Source: Burkholderiaceae bacterium
GTDB taxonomy: Bacteria > Pseudomonadota > Gammaproteobacteria > Burkholderiales > Burkholderiaceae_D
Assembly: GCA_014379395.1 (NCBI GenBank)
Contig: JACMLV010000268.1
Span: 1-17,733 of the forward strand
Direction of reading: 5' to 3'
Length of the DNA stretch: 17,733 nucleotides
Position 1 is the stretch's first letter. Every line of letters starts with the position of its first letter. Positions 1 to 7,854 of this stretch are shown piece after piece. The position numbers and the translations under genes were made by a program. Below the pieces are notes generated by a model, which was not told the origin of the DNA, did not search any database, and saw only the letters and a list, made by a program, of their open reading frames with translations.

Positions 1-276
1 TACAGTTGATCGCCCGTCGAACCTACTCGCATCGTCCGGGAATCGTGAAATCCAAGCCCAGGATTATGCGACCCAAGCCGCACAAATCGATGACTCAGAA
101 ACCGTGCTGACGGCCAGCGCCGTTAAGTTCGGTGGATTGAGGCCCAAGCCCAAGCTGTGTCAACCGCGTCGGATCCACGCCATCGGCGCCGCATTGCGCA
201 CGAAAAACGGCAGCGTTACACGATAACGATTAGCAGCGATAGCACGATCCGATGGATTGCGGATCATAGATCCGTC
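1..276. other. Left edge without a confident gene
   Basis: No convincing gene is seen here. On the plus strand one frame is open from the window edge to a TGA at 108-110 and encodes a basic, proline- and lysine-rich stretch (including the residues RTYSHRPGIVKSKPRIM). This looks faintly like the basic C-terminal tail of a transposase, but it is too short to assign. A second plus-strand frame is open from base 2 to a TAA at about 219-221, without recognisable similarity. Either could be the end of a gene that starts outside the window, or a decayed remnant. Confidence 0.25.
246..274. repeat. Alternating GATCCG/CGGATC inverted repeat after the methylase gene
   Basis: Three copies of one hexamer alternate in orientation: GATCCG at 246-251, CGGATC at 260-265 and GATCCG at 269-274. 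The last two form a perfect 6-bp stem with a 3-base loop, starting only two bases past the stop codon of the methylase-like gene on the minus strand. There is no following T run, so it is not a standard intrinsic terminator. It could still stabilise a 3' end, or be chance. Confidence 0.3.
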
Positions 277-1809
277 CTACAAAGTAACTTGCGATGCAGA
301 ATCATTGTGGGACGGCACGGAAAACGGGGATGGCTTACGCCGCTCCTCAGAGCGTGTGACAGGAATCGCGTCCTCGCCGTGGGTTTGGGAAGCCTCGCCT
401 GCACCGATCTGCCGATAGCGGCTGATGGACAGGTGGTAACCATTGGCAATGATGTCGGCTTGCGGAACGCAAAAGCTCTGCGCCGTACGGGGGCGCTGCA
501 ACTCATCCGAACCACGCCGCCGCCAGCGTGCAAGTAAGTCTGGCAAATTGTTCTTCGCTTGCTCAGCTCTGGTGAGCGGCTGGAGGGGGCTCGCCCCGAG
601 CTTTTCCTCGTCCAGCAACGGTTGGCGCCGATCATCGAGGCTCCATCCGTCGGCCCGCACATCATAAAACCAGACTTGGCCGGCGCGGCCGGAATTGGCT
701 TTTGTAAACAGTAGCATGCACATCGCGACCTCGGAACGGGGTCTGAAAACCGCGCGTGGAAGCGCGATCACGGCGTCCAGCCTTTGTTCTTCGGCCACCT
801 TGCGGCGCAGGTTCCGTTGGTTGGTGGAAGATCCGGACAAAACGCTATCGGACACAATTATCGCCGCACGCCCGCCTGGTTTGAGCAGGCGAAGACATTG
901 TTCCAGGAATAACGATTCGACCTTCTTAGACTTGATGACTTTTTGATCTCGCGAGCTGGCAAACGGGGCTGCGAGAAGAAGCGAGTATTTCCCCTCATCA
1001 CTCCCGTTGTCTTGCGCCAGCCAATCCTTGTGGCGGATGTCGGCGTGCGGGACGCCGTGCAGCACCATATTCATACTGCCAATACGCAGCAGCGCAGGAT
1101 CGGAATCGTAGCCATGAAACATCCTCTTGTGAAAATGTTTCCTGCTTTGGCGGTCGCGCAAGATTTCCGGATGTTTCTCCCTCATGTATTCGACGGCGGC
1201 CGCCAGCACGCCGCAGATTCCGCTGGCGGGGTCGCAGATGACATCCCCGGCATTGGGGACGGTCAACTCCAGCATGAGCCTGACAATGTGGCGCGGAATG
1301 CTCAACGCTCCGCTTCGCCTGGCGCCGACAATTTTACCCAACATGTATCCATACAGGTCGCCTCTGGCGTCAATCTCCCCCCTTGGCACCTGATCGAGCA
1401 CATCAACCACCTGAGCGAGTACAGCTGGCGTGGGGATGGTGAAGCGGATGCCTTTCATATGGCGGCCCGTACCGGTCGAAGCGGCGCGGCCCATTGTATG
1501 CAGGAAAGGAAAGACCTGCTCCCTTACCACCGCGTACATTTCTTCCGGTGCCATGTGCTTGAACCGCGACCAGCGCAACGCAGCATAATCCCGCCCCTTG
1601 GCATTCTTGGCCTCTGGAAAAATACAGCGTGCCATCGTCGTCCGGGAACGCGCGGGCCGACTTTCCTCATCGGTGTGCATGTCGTCCAAGTGGCGCAGAA
1701 ACAGCAAATAGGTGATTTGTTCCAGAATATCGAGCGGGTCGGAAATACCGCCACACCAGAATGCGTCCCAGAGCCGGTTGACCTGGACGCGCAATGTATT
1801 GGTTAGCAT
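277..1809 (-). CDS. HsdM-like N6-adenine DNA methylase with degenerate catalytic motifs
   Basis: About 510 residues with the architecture of a type I restriction-modification methylase subunit: an HsdM N-terminal helical domain (about residues 8-140) and a Rossmann methyltransferase domain (about 150-440). Family members use S-adenosylmethionine to methylate adenine. The key motifs are altered. The SAM-binding motif I, usually DPACGTGGFL, reads DPASGICGVL (residues 195-204, counting from a TTG at 1815), and the catalytic NPPF motif reads AAPF (282-285), so the Asn is lost. The codons at 961-972 confirm this reading. No HsdS or HsdR partner is visible in the window. The longest open frame begins with TTG at 1815; I prefer the ATG at 1809, although neither has a strong ribosome binding site. 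It lies 62 bases after the glycosyltransferase stop, on the same strand. It may be a catalytically dead paralogue, a decaying orphan, or a repurposed regulator. The fold assignment is firm; activity is doubtful. Confidence 0.8.
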   Translation of the reverse strand: MLTNTLRVQVNRLWDAFWCGGISDPLDILEQITYLLFLRHLDDMHTDEESRPARSRTTMARCIFPEAKNAKGRDYAALRWSRFKHMAPEEMYAVVREQVFPFLHTMGRAASTGTGRHMKGIRFTIPTPAVLAQVVDVLDQVPRGEIDARGDLYGYMLGKIVGARRSGALSIPRHIVRLMLELTVPNAGDVICDPASGICGVLAAAVEYMREKHPEILRDRQSRKHFHKRMFHGYDSDPALLRIGSMNMVLHGVPHADIRHKDWLAQDNGSDEGKYSLLLAAPFASSRDQKVIKSKKVESLFLEQCLRLLKPGGRAAIIVSDSVLSGSSTNQRNLRRKVAEEQRLDAVIALPRAVFRPRSEVAMCMLLFTKANSGRAGQVWFYDVRADGWSLDDRRQPLLDEEKLGASPLQPLTRAEQAKNNLPDLLARWRRRGSDELQRPRTAQSFCVPQADIIANGYHLSISRYRQIGAGEASQTHGEDAIPVTRSEERRKPSPFSVPSHNDSASQVTL

Positions 1810-1871
1810 GTTCAAATCCAGATTATCTGTTTGAAAAAGAAATTAGCGCTAGCCACGGTTCTCGCCCAATT

Positions 1872-3206
1872 TCAGCGCTCCTCGTGCGCTGCCTCACGCG
1901 CACTGACGCCAATATGCGCAAGCACATCGTCGGTCATCTTGTCCACCCCGAAACGAGCTGCGATCATCCGCGTATTACCGACCAGTCGGCGATAGAGCGT
2001 CTCATCGACCAGCAAACGTTCAAGCTGTCTTGCCACGTCCCCACTATCCCAAGTCTCAAAGGTCAGGCCTCCGGCATGTTCGCCTTGCAGGATCACCTCG
2101 CCGACACCACCATAGTTCGGCACCAAAACCGGGGTGCCGTGACTCATCGCCTCGGCCACCACCAGGCCGAAAGGTTCCCGATTGATGGACGGATACACGA
2201 CGCAGCGGCTGTGCGCGTACAAAGCATCGCGGACCTGGGGCGAAACTGAGCCGGCATGGTGAATGAAAAGTCCCAGATGTGCAGCAAGCTCCTCCAATAC
2301 CTTGCGATAGGATTGCCCTTTCGCGGTGGATCCACAAATGACGAGTTGCATCTGTATTTTTCGGGTAGCCAGCAAGCGCGCCGCGTACAGCAACAAATCA
2401 ATGCCCTTCTCGCTGTCCTGACGTCCCAAGTACGCAACAATCGGAATATTTTCCACGAGCCCGGGAAAGACGGATTGCAGCTCGGAAAACTTCAAATGCC
2501 TTTCCGGCGCCGGTAATTCGATACCGTTATAAATGACGCTCAACAGGGGGCGCGGCACCTGCATCTCGTCGACGATCCGCTCCACATAGTCGTGGCTGAC
2601 CACCACGGCCGGCCAAGGTGACTGGCGTAGCGCGTCGTTGAGCCGCTCGCAATAGAACGCCAGGATGCCAAGTCTTTGCGCGTGCGCGGCGAATTGCTCA
2701 TCCCCCTGGAACGTCAACAGATAGTCAAACTGATGCACGCTTAACTTTTTTGCCGCAAGGGCCAGCGGCCCGAGCGATGCGAAACTGAGCATCAGACAAT
2801 TCACCTGATCCTTGGCGATGAAGTCGCTCAGCCGTTCCGCCAGCACGGAATCGGCGTCGGGGGTCGCGTAGAGCGCCCTGGTTAAATTAGTGATCAGGCG
2901 ATCCACGTAACCGGCTTGTCCTTGAACAATCCGCAGCCGCACGGCTTGCGGCAAGAGGAACAGCGCTGAGCCGAGCTTATCGAGCAGGTCGGACGGTCGC
3001 TGGAAATGGTAGCGCGTTCCGTGGCAGAGCATGCGATGCTCGATCCCCGGGTCCGCCATTTGCGCGTTCACCTCCATCATCCAATAGACCACAACCTTGA
3101 AACCGCGGCGATGTAAGGTATTTGCGATGGACAGATCACGCACTGTCGAACCAAGATAGTCGCCACTGCCCACGATGACGAAGGCAAAACGTTGCGCCGG
3201 TCGCAT
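1872..3206 (-). CDS. GT4-family glycosyltransferase
   Basis: A 444-residue retaining glycosyltransferase of the GT-B fold (GT4 / glycosyl transferases group 1), expected to move a sugar from a nucleotide-sugar donor to an acceptor in the cytoplasm. The N-terminal half starts with a Rossmann-type strand and a Gly-rich turn (FAFVIVGSGDYLGST). The C-terminal half has the donor-binding signatures: VIYNGIEL, YLGRQDSEKGIDLL, LVICGS, and the EX7E motif EPFGLVVAE (residues 344-352), followed by a GTPVLVPNYGGVGEV segment. The frame could open at 3290, where ATG overlaps the upstream TGA. I choose the ATG at 3206 because AGGAGA lies 7 bases before it and because the extra 28 residues are hydrophilic and precede the first strand of the fold. 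Being last of the lipid genes, it may glycosylate the phenolic lipid. The acceptor and sugar cannot be read from the sequence. Confidence 0.85.
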   Translation of the reverse strand: MRPAQRFAFVIVGSGDYLGSTVRDLSIANTLHRRGFKVVVYWMMEVNAQMADPGIEHRMLCHGTRYHFQRPSDLLDKLGSALFLLPQAVRLRIVQGQAGYVDRLITNLTRALYATPDADSVLAERLSDFIAKDQVNCLMLSFASLGPLALAAKKLSVHQFDYLLTFQGDEQFAAHAQRLGILAFYCERLNDALRQSPWPAVVVSHDYVERIVDEMQVPRPLLSVIYNGIELPAPERHLKFSELQSVFPGLVENIPIVAYLGRQDSEKGIDLLLYAARLLATRKIQMQLVICGSTAKGQSYRKVLEELAAHLGLFIHHAGSVSPQVRDALYAHSRCVVYPSINREPFGLVVAEAMSHGTPVLVPNYGGVGEVILQGEHAGGLTFETWDSGDVARQLERLLVDETLYRRLVGNTRMIAARFGVDKMTDDVLAHIGVSAREAAHEER

Positions 3207-3213
3207 AACAACA

Positions 3214-3219
3214 TCTCCT
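3214..3219 (-). promoter_or_regulatory. Ribosome binding site deciding the glycosyltransferase start
   Basis: The minus strand reads AGGAGA followed by 7 bases and ATG at 3206. This is much stronger than anything before the ATG at 3290, where only the ATGA stop-start overlap with the preceding gene argues for initiation. Both starts could be used, the upstream one by translational coupling. Confidence 0.6.
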
Positions 3220-3286
3220 GAAAAATTCCGATCTCGATCTATCTCCTGGCGATAGCTCATCGGCGGCCCATGTCTTGATACCGTCC

Positions 3287-4033
3287 TCATCTCATGAATA
3301 AATTCAAATCGAAGACATAATCCGGCAAGGGAGCAATGCGCGGGGTGCGCAGGCTTAGATAGGTAGCCGATCCGTTCATCAATTCGCTTTGCATCATGAT
3401 GCGCGACAGAAATGGCCGCTTCCTGCCCCCGATCGAGACCAAATTGTCATACTCCATCATGGCCGATTTGAATTTCTTGCCCGAGACCGTAAAATACTCG
3501 GCCTTCACGCCGACCAGGCGCCATTTGGAGACCCAGTAGCGGATCCGGTCATAGGTACTCTTGTCGCTTTGTGCCTTGAGGTCGAACACGTAGCATGCCT
3601 CACCGTTGACGTCCTCTTCGGGCAGCGCGGTGGCGTCGTAGTTTTCGGCGTAGTTGGTCGAGGCGATATCGCCGTAGGATGCGTCGCCCATCAATTTCTG
3701 CCGCTGCGAAATGGGCACCGGTTTGCTCAGCCCCCACTTATAGAACCACATGCTGGTGTTCAGCATGAGCAGCTTGTTGCCCTTGTACTTAGGCGGGGCC
3801 TGACTGATGCCGGCAATATTAAAACCGCGCGCCTTGATGTCATACACCAGGGTGTCGGTGACGCGCTCGTTCTCGGTCGACTCGACCGTCACGCGCCACT
3901 CGACGCCCTCGACGTTGCCGCGCGCCTCATCGGCCGCCTTCAGAATGTCCTTGGCCGATAAGGCCGCACCCGCGTCGCCGCCTACCAGCAACAGCGCCAA
4001 GGCCAGCGCCAGCCAATTGTTCTTATATCGCAT
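3287..4033 (-). CDS. LolA-like periplasmic outer-membrane lipoprotein-sorting protein
   Basis: A 248-residue secreted protein. Residues 1-23 form a Sec signal peptide (two Lys/Arg-type charges, a long Leu/Ala core, AGA-A cleavage site) with no lipobox Cys, so the mature protein should be soluble in the periplasm. The body resembles the 'outer membrane lipoprotein-sorting protein' LolA-like family: a MWFYKWGLSKPVPISQRQ segment, then GDASYGDIASTNYAENYDAT, then the paired strands around YWVSKWRLVGVKAEYF. Members use a half-barrel to carry a lipid moiety from the inner to the outer membrane. The gene follows a LolC/E-type permease by 19 bases, which fits a role as shuttle for the same cargo, probably the lipid made by the cluster. 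Its stop overlaps a possible start of the glycosyltransferase. It differs from housekeeping LolA in sequence and setting. Confidence 0.8.
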   Translation of the reverse strand: MRYKNNWLALALALLLVGGDAGAALSAKDILKAADEARGNVEGVEWRVTVESTENERVTDTLVYDIKARGFNIAGISQAPPKYKGNKLLMLNTSMWFYKWGLSKPVPISQRQKLMGDASYGDIASTNYAENYDATALPEEDVNGEACYVFDLKAQSDKSTYDRIRYWVSKWRLVGVKAEYFTVSGKKFKSAMMEYDNLVSIGGRKRPFLSRIMMQSELMNGSATYLSLRTPRIAPLPDYVFDLNLFMR

Positions 4034-4034
4034 G

Positions 4035-4042
4035 CCCCCCCC
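4035..4042 (-). repeat. G8 homopolymer directly before the LolA-like start codon
   Basis: The minus strand reads GGAAA, a run of eight G, C, then ATG at 4033. The run falls where the ribosome binding site should be and is itself partly able to pair with the 16S anti-Shine-Dalgarno sequence. A change in run length would alter the spacing or strength of initiation. Confidence 0.5.
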
Positions 4043-4052
4043 TTTCCAATCC

Positions 4053-5303
4053 TCAGGCGTAGCCCAAGGCGTGTGTGATTTCCAGGCGTGCCGCTTTGCG
4101 CGCGGGCAGGATTGCCGACAGCAAGGACAGCAACAACAACAGCAGGATGCTGTATAGCCAATATTCTGGAACGAGGTAGATTTGCAGCGGCACCTCGCGT
4201 GTGATCTGCGGCGGGATCCAGCTCGGGTGCGCCCACTTAATCGAATAGATGAGCGACAGGGTCATGCCGCCACCAACCAGCGATCCGAATGCGCCCAGCA
4301 TCGTGCTTTCCAACGAGAACAGGGCGATGATGCCGCGCCGCTTGACACCGAGGGCGCGCAGCGTGCCGATTTCCCGGGTCCGCTCCATGACCGCCATGCC
4401 GACCGTGTTAACCACGCTCATCACGACGATCAGGAAGACGATCTGGAACGTGATAAAAAATATCACATTGAACATTTTTTTCACCTTGGTATAAAACGGC
4501 GAAAGCTCGTTCCAGGTCTTCATTTCCACGTTCAGGCCGGCCCCGGCCAGTTCGGCCGCCAGCCGCGCCTTGGCAGCTTCGGTTTGATCGTCGCTCTTCA
4601 ACAACACGGTCAGGCGATCGACGCTTGCAGTGTCGTACAAGTCCTGGGCGAATTTCAGGGGCACGGTGGCCAACTTATCCTCCAGCGCCTCGATCGGCGC
4701 GTCAATGAACTGCAGCAGTTGGGTGTCGAGCGCGTTGATTTGTCCAGATACCGTGGGCGCCATGGCGACCGCGCTGGAACCGAGGCGCAGGTTCAACTGC
4801 TGAGCCAAGCCGCGGCTGACGCCGATGCCGTAGAGCGCGGCATCACTCAGCGGTTGGCCGTCGTATAGTTTAATCCTTCCTATCAGGCCTGCGGCGTGCC
4901 GCGAGATCGCATCGACATCGGACGGGACGCGGCCCGAAGCGACGAAGATTGTCGATACCTGCCCATTACTCAGCAGGCCGGAAATCTGCAACTGGGGCGT
5001 GGCGACCAACACTTCGGGGTGGCGCGACAGGATCCGCCGCATGGCGCCGAGCTCCTGAACACTCAGCAGGTAGCGAACCGGATCGAGCTTGCCTTTTTCT
5101 AGGAAACCCGCCTTGAAAATCGTCAAGTGTCCGTTGCCCTCGGCGTAGATGTAACTGTCCTTCAGGCTTGCGAAGATGTAGGCGGTAAAACCACCCAAGG
5201 CATTGACCGCAAGGAAGCCCAGACCGATCGCGACGATGGTAAATAACGAACGGCGTCCGTTGCGGAACAAGTTCCGGATGGCCAGTGTGATCCAGGTCAG
5301 CAT
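4053..5303 (-). CDS. ABC transporter permease, LolC/E- or MacB/FtsX-type
   Basis: A 416-residue inner-membrane protein with the four-helix plan of the type VII (mechanotransmission) ABC permeases: one N-terminal transmembrane helix (about 19-42, after the LAIRNLFRNGRRSL amphipathic start), a large periplasmic domain (about 45-275), then three helices (about 278-303, 326-352 and 380-400). The ERTREIGTLRALG segment (307-319) after helix 2 is the conserved coupling region that meets the ATPase. These transporters extract lipids or lipoproteins from the outer leaflet of the inner membrane or drive periplasmic work; they do not pump through a channel. It overlaps the ATPase gene by 7 bases and precedes the LolA-like carrier, repeating the LolCDE-LolA logic. 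Only one permease is present, so it should act as a homodimer. Confidence 0.88.
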   Translation of the reverse strand: MLTWITLAIRNLFRNGRRSLFTIVAIGLGFLAVNALGGFTAYIFASLKDSYIYAEGNGHLTIFKAGFLEKGKLDPVRYLLSVQELGAMRRILSRHPEVLVATPQLQISGLLSNGQVSTIFVASGRVPSDVDAISRHAAGLIGRIKLYDGQPLSDAALYGIGVSRGLAQQLNLRLGSSAVAMAPTVSGQINALDTQLLQFIDAPIEALEDKLATVPLKFAQDLYDTASVDRLTVLLKSDDQTEAAKARLAAELAGAGLNVEMKTWNELSPFYTKVKKMFNVIFFITFQIVFLIVVMSVVNTVGMAVMERTREIGTLRALGVKRRGIIALFSLESTMLGAFGSLVGGGMTLSLIYSIKWAHPSWIPPQITREVPLQIYLVPEYWLYSILLLLLLSLLSAILPARKAARLEITHALGYA

Positions 5304-6040
5304 GACAGCACACTCGCAGCGGTTTCGGGCAACTCCGGTGCCAACCCGTCGTCGTCCACCACTTCGCCGTCGCGCATTCTGATGCGACGATCAACGCGCC
5401 CGAGCAACCGCTCGTCATGGGTTGAGAAAACAAACGTTGTGCCTTCTTTTTTGCTGATTTGACGCATCAGGTCGATGATCATGTGCGCATTCTCGGAATC
5501 GAGATTGGCGGTCGGCTCGTCGGCGACCACCAACGCCGGCCGTGCGATCAGTGCGCGCGCGATCGCCACACGTTGCTGTTGCCCGCCCGACAGTTTGGCC
5601 GGACGGTGCGCCTGATGGCCGGCCAGCCCGACTTCGGTCAGGCGCTCGATGGCCGCCGCCGTGGCCCGGCGCGACGAAACATGCCCGATTTGCAGTGGCA
5701 GCATGACGTTCTCCCGGGCGGACAGCACGGGGATCAGGTTGAATCCCTGGAACACGAAGCCGATCGCCTTATTACGTACGGCACTGCGCTGGTTGTCCGA
5801 CAGCGCGGCGACATCGCCGCCATCGAAGCACACGACGCCGGAGGAAGGCTGGTCCAACATCCCGATCAGATTGCACAGGGTGGACTTGCCCGAGCCGGAT
5901 GGGCCCCATACGGCGACGAACTCGCCGCGTCGGATGGTGAGATCGATATTCTTGAGGGCGGTGATCCGGGCCTCTCCGAGCTGGTAGTACTTGATCACGT
6001 GGCGCAATTCGACCAGCGGCGCCAAGACAGGTTTCGACAT
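5297..6040 (-). CDS. ABC transporter ATP-binding protein, LolD/MacB-type
   Basis: A 247-residue ATPase with the full motif set of the LolD/MacB family: Walker A GPSGSGKST, Q-loop in FVFQGFNLIPVLSARENV, signature LSGGQQQRVAIARAL, Walker B ALVVADEPTANLD and H-loop STHDERLL. It powers the permease encoded by the overlapping next gene. An AAGGA sequence 7 bases before the ATG supports the start. It follows the dehydratase-PPTase gene after a 62-base gap with no clear terminator, so co-transcription with the biosynthetic genes is likely. The short C-terminal tail after the D-loop region carries no extra domain. The family assignment is firm; the cargo (the cluster's own lipid) is inferred from position only. 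Confidence 0.92.
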   Translation of the reverse strand: MSKPVLAPLVELRHVIKYYQLGEARITALKNIDLTIRRGEFVAVWGPSGSGKSTLCNLIGMLDQPSSGVVCFDGGDVAALSDNQRSAVRNKAIGFVFQGFNLIPVLSARENVMLPLQIGHVSSRRATAAAIERLTEVGLAGHQAHRPAKLSGGQQQRVAIARALIARPALVVADEPTANLDSENAHMIIDLMRQISKKEGTTFVFSTHDERLLGRVDRRIRMRDGEVVDDDGLAPELPETAASVLSC

Positions 6041-6102
6041 TTTCTATTCCTTTATCTTCGTGTCGGATTGCATCGTTGTGGCGCGCGATTCACACGCCCC
6101 CC

Positions 6103-7854
6103 TTAATCCGGACTAAGGGCGAACGCGATCATAAAATGGCCGTCATGGATGGTTGTGACCCGTGCATGGCGGCCGCTGCCGCCATGCAGCATCGCGATGG
6201 CGCCGTCGGCGTACAAGGTTTGCGCCTCGAAGCGTTGCGGCGCTTGATTCAAGCCGGTTCCCATCAGTTTGCCCATAGCCTCCTTGGCGCACCACAGGCG
6301 GGTGATCCATTCGTTGCGCGCGGCGCCCGCAAAAGCAGAGAGCAGCTCCCGTTCGGCTTCACTGGTGACGGCGCGCAGGAAAGTGGCGGCGCGCTCGGCG
6401 ACGCGTTCGATATCGACGCCGGTCTGATCTTCATGGGCCAGCGCAATCGCCTGATCCTCACAGTGCGCAATGCTCAGCGCCGGCGGGGCGTCGTCCGGCC
6501 ATCCCGCCACGCGCGGCTGGCCCCGGGCGTCGTTCTCGACTGCGAACGCAGCCGGATGCAACATTGCCGCGCCGCCGCCGTGGCGCGCACGCCAAGCCCT
6601 GGCCGCGTCCTTGGCGGTGATGCGGCCGAGCAGCCATTGCAGCTGACGCTCCGGCGCGCCGGCGAAGGCAAAAAATTGGGCCATCTCGTCCATCCGCAGG
6701 TAGTGGCGCGCGAGCAGCGCCCGGTCGAAGCGGGCAATGCGCCGCGCCGTGATGCGCTGGCAGCGCGCTCCCGCATCGGGCGCGGGCAGCGCCTGCGCGT
6801 CGCTGAGCAAGTAGAACGTCGGCTGCCGGCGAAAGTCGAGCAGTGCGCGATCCCACTGGAATTGCCACGACTTCCAGGCCTTGATGCGCATCCAAATAGC
6901 ACCGGCGCCATCTTCAATTTCCACATCCGCGCTCAGCATTTTGGACGCGCCGGGGCTAATCGCCATGCGGATGGGAACACTTGTGCCGGGCGCCGGCGTG
7001 GGACCATACAATTCCATCTGGCCTAGGCCGATGGGAAATACGGCGCGCTCCCGCTGCATGGCCCAAACCGCCATGAGCTGTCCGACGCCATCGAGCAGCG
7101 CGGGATCGGTCAGCAGTTGCGGCTGCCGGGTCGAACCGAACCAGTCCAGCGGCGCGCGCACCCGCAACCGGGCCGCCGCGCCTTCCGGCCCCAGCACGAT
7201 GGCGTCGTCCAGGCACTGGAAGCGCGGGCCGTGAAATAGCTCTCGCTGCGCGTACAGCTGCGCGGCGGCCAGGCGGTGCCCGGCAACCGGTTGCGCGACA
7301 TTAAACGGAAGTCCAACTTGGTAGAGTTTGCCGAACATGAGTTTGGCGCTGATCGAAGGCTGAGCCTCGCCTTCAACGAAGACCGCCGCCGCGATCCGGC
7401 GCAACTGGCGCGCCGGATCGGCATGCTCGAGCCTGCACTCGATCCGTAGTGCGAGCTGGTCTGTATCGGCCAGGGCGATCCAGCGCGTGGCCGTCACATC
7501 GGCGAATCCAGTCAAGCCTTGTTCGGGCGCCAGGCAGGCGGCCGCTTGCGCCATGATTTCCAGGCTGACCGTCATCGGCACGACGGGGAAACACGCCGAC
7601 AGCGGCTTGACGCCGGGTGCGCACACGAAGTGGTGGTCGGCCAGGTACAGATCTTCAGCGAGGCTAAGCCGCCGCCGTACGCCAATAACGCTGCCGGGCA
7701 CATGATGCACGATTTCACCGACGAAGGGCAGCGCACCGTCGGACGTACCGTCGCATGCGGCGCCGTCGAGTTGGCGCGCGCAATCGACTTCGTGAAGCCG
7801 GGCGATCAGCGGCGACTCCCCTGGAACAAGAAGGCGGTCAGGCGCGAGCATCAT
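6103..7854 (-). CDS. PKS-type dehydratase fused to a phosphopantetheinyl transferase
   Basis: A 583-residue two-part protein. Residues about 40-330 form a double-hotdog PKS dehydratase. The first hotdog has LADHHFVCAP (likely catalytic His74) and FPVVPMTVSLEIMAQAA; the second has ELFHGPRFQ and DPALLDG (likely catalytic Asp255). Residues about 380-583 form an Sfp-type 4'-phosphopantetheinyl transferase: ENDARGQPRV, SIAHCEDQAIALA, GVDIERV (metal ligands Asp481 and Glu483) and WCAKEAMGKLMG. The protein would dehydrate 3-hydroxyacyl-ACP intermediates made by the large synthase and convert its ACP to the holo form. The start overlaps the type III PKS stop by 4 bases (ATGA), with a GGAG just upstream; the second codon is also ATG. 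It resembles in position the ArsD protein of the Azotobacter ars operon. All key residues of both halves appear present. Confidence 0.88.
   Translation of the reverse strand: MMLAPDRLLVPGESPLIARLHEVDCARQLDGAACDGTSDGALPFVGEIVHHVPGSVIGVRRRLSLAEDLYLADHHFVCAPGVKPLSACFPVVPMTVSLEIMAQAAACLAPEQGLTGFADVTATRWIALADTDQLALRIECRLEHADPARQLRRIAAAVFVEGEAQPSISAKLMFGKLYQVGLPFNVAQPVAGHRLAAAQLYAQRELFHGPRFQCLDDAIVLGPEGAAARLRVRAPLDWFGSTRQPQLLTDPALLDGVGQLMAVWAMQRERAVFPIGLGQMELYGPTPAPGTSVPIRMAISPGASKMLSADVEIEDGAGAIWMRIKAWKSWQFQWDRALLDFRRQPTFYLLSDAQALPAPDAGARCQRITARRIARFDRALLARHYLRMDEMAQFFAFAGAPERQLQWLLGRITAKDAARAWRARHGGGAAMLHPAAFAVENDARGQPRVAGWPDDAPPALSIAHCEDQAIALAHEDQTGVDIERVAERAATFLRAVTSEAERELLSAFAGAARNEWITRLWCAKEAMGKLMGTGLNQAPQRFEAQTLYADGAIAMLHGGSGRHARVTTIHDGHFMIAFALSPD

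Noticed and set aside
943..1806. A 287-codon open frame on the plus strand
   Set aside because: Antisense to the methylase-like gene, whose domain pattern is clear; no similarity or ribosome binding site supports the plus-strand frame.
1816..1871. A terminator between the glycosyltransferase and the methylase-like gene
   Set aside because: A TAGCGCTA palindrome is followed by a T-rich stretch on the minus strand, but the palindrome has no loop and the stem is too short for a convincing intrinsic terminator.
3287..6040. The housekeeping LolCDE-LolA system
   Set aside because: Only one permease is present, the LolA-like protein belongs to a divergent family, and the genes sit within a secondary-lipid operon. 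A dedicated paralogous system is more likely.
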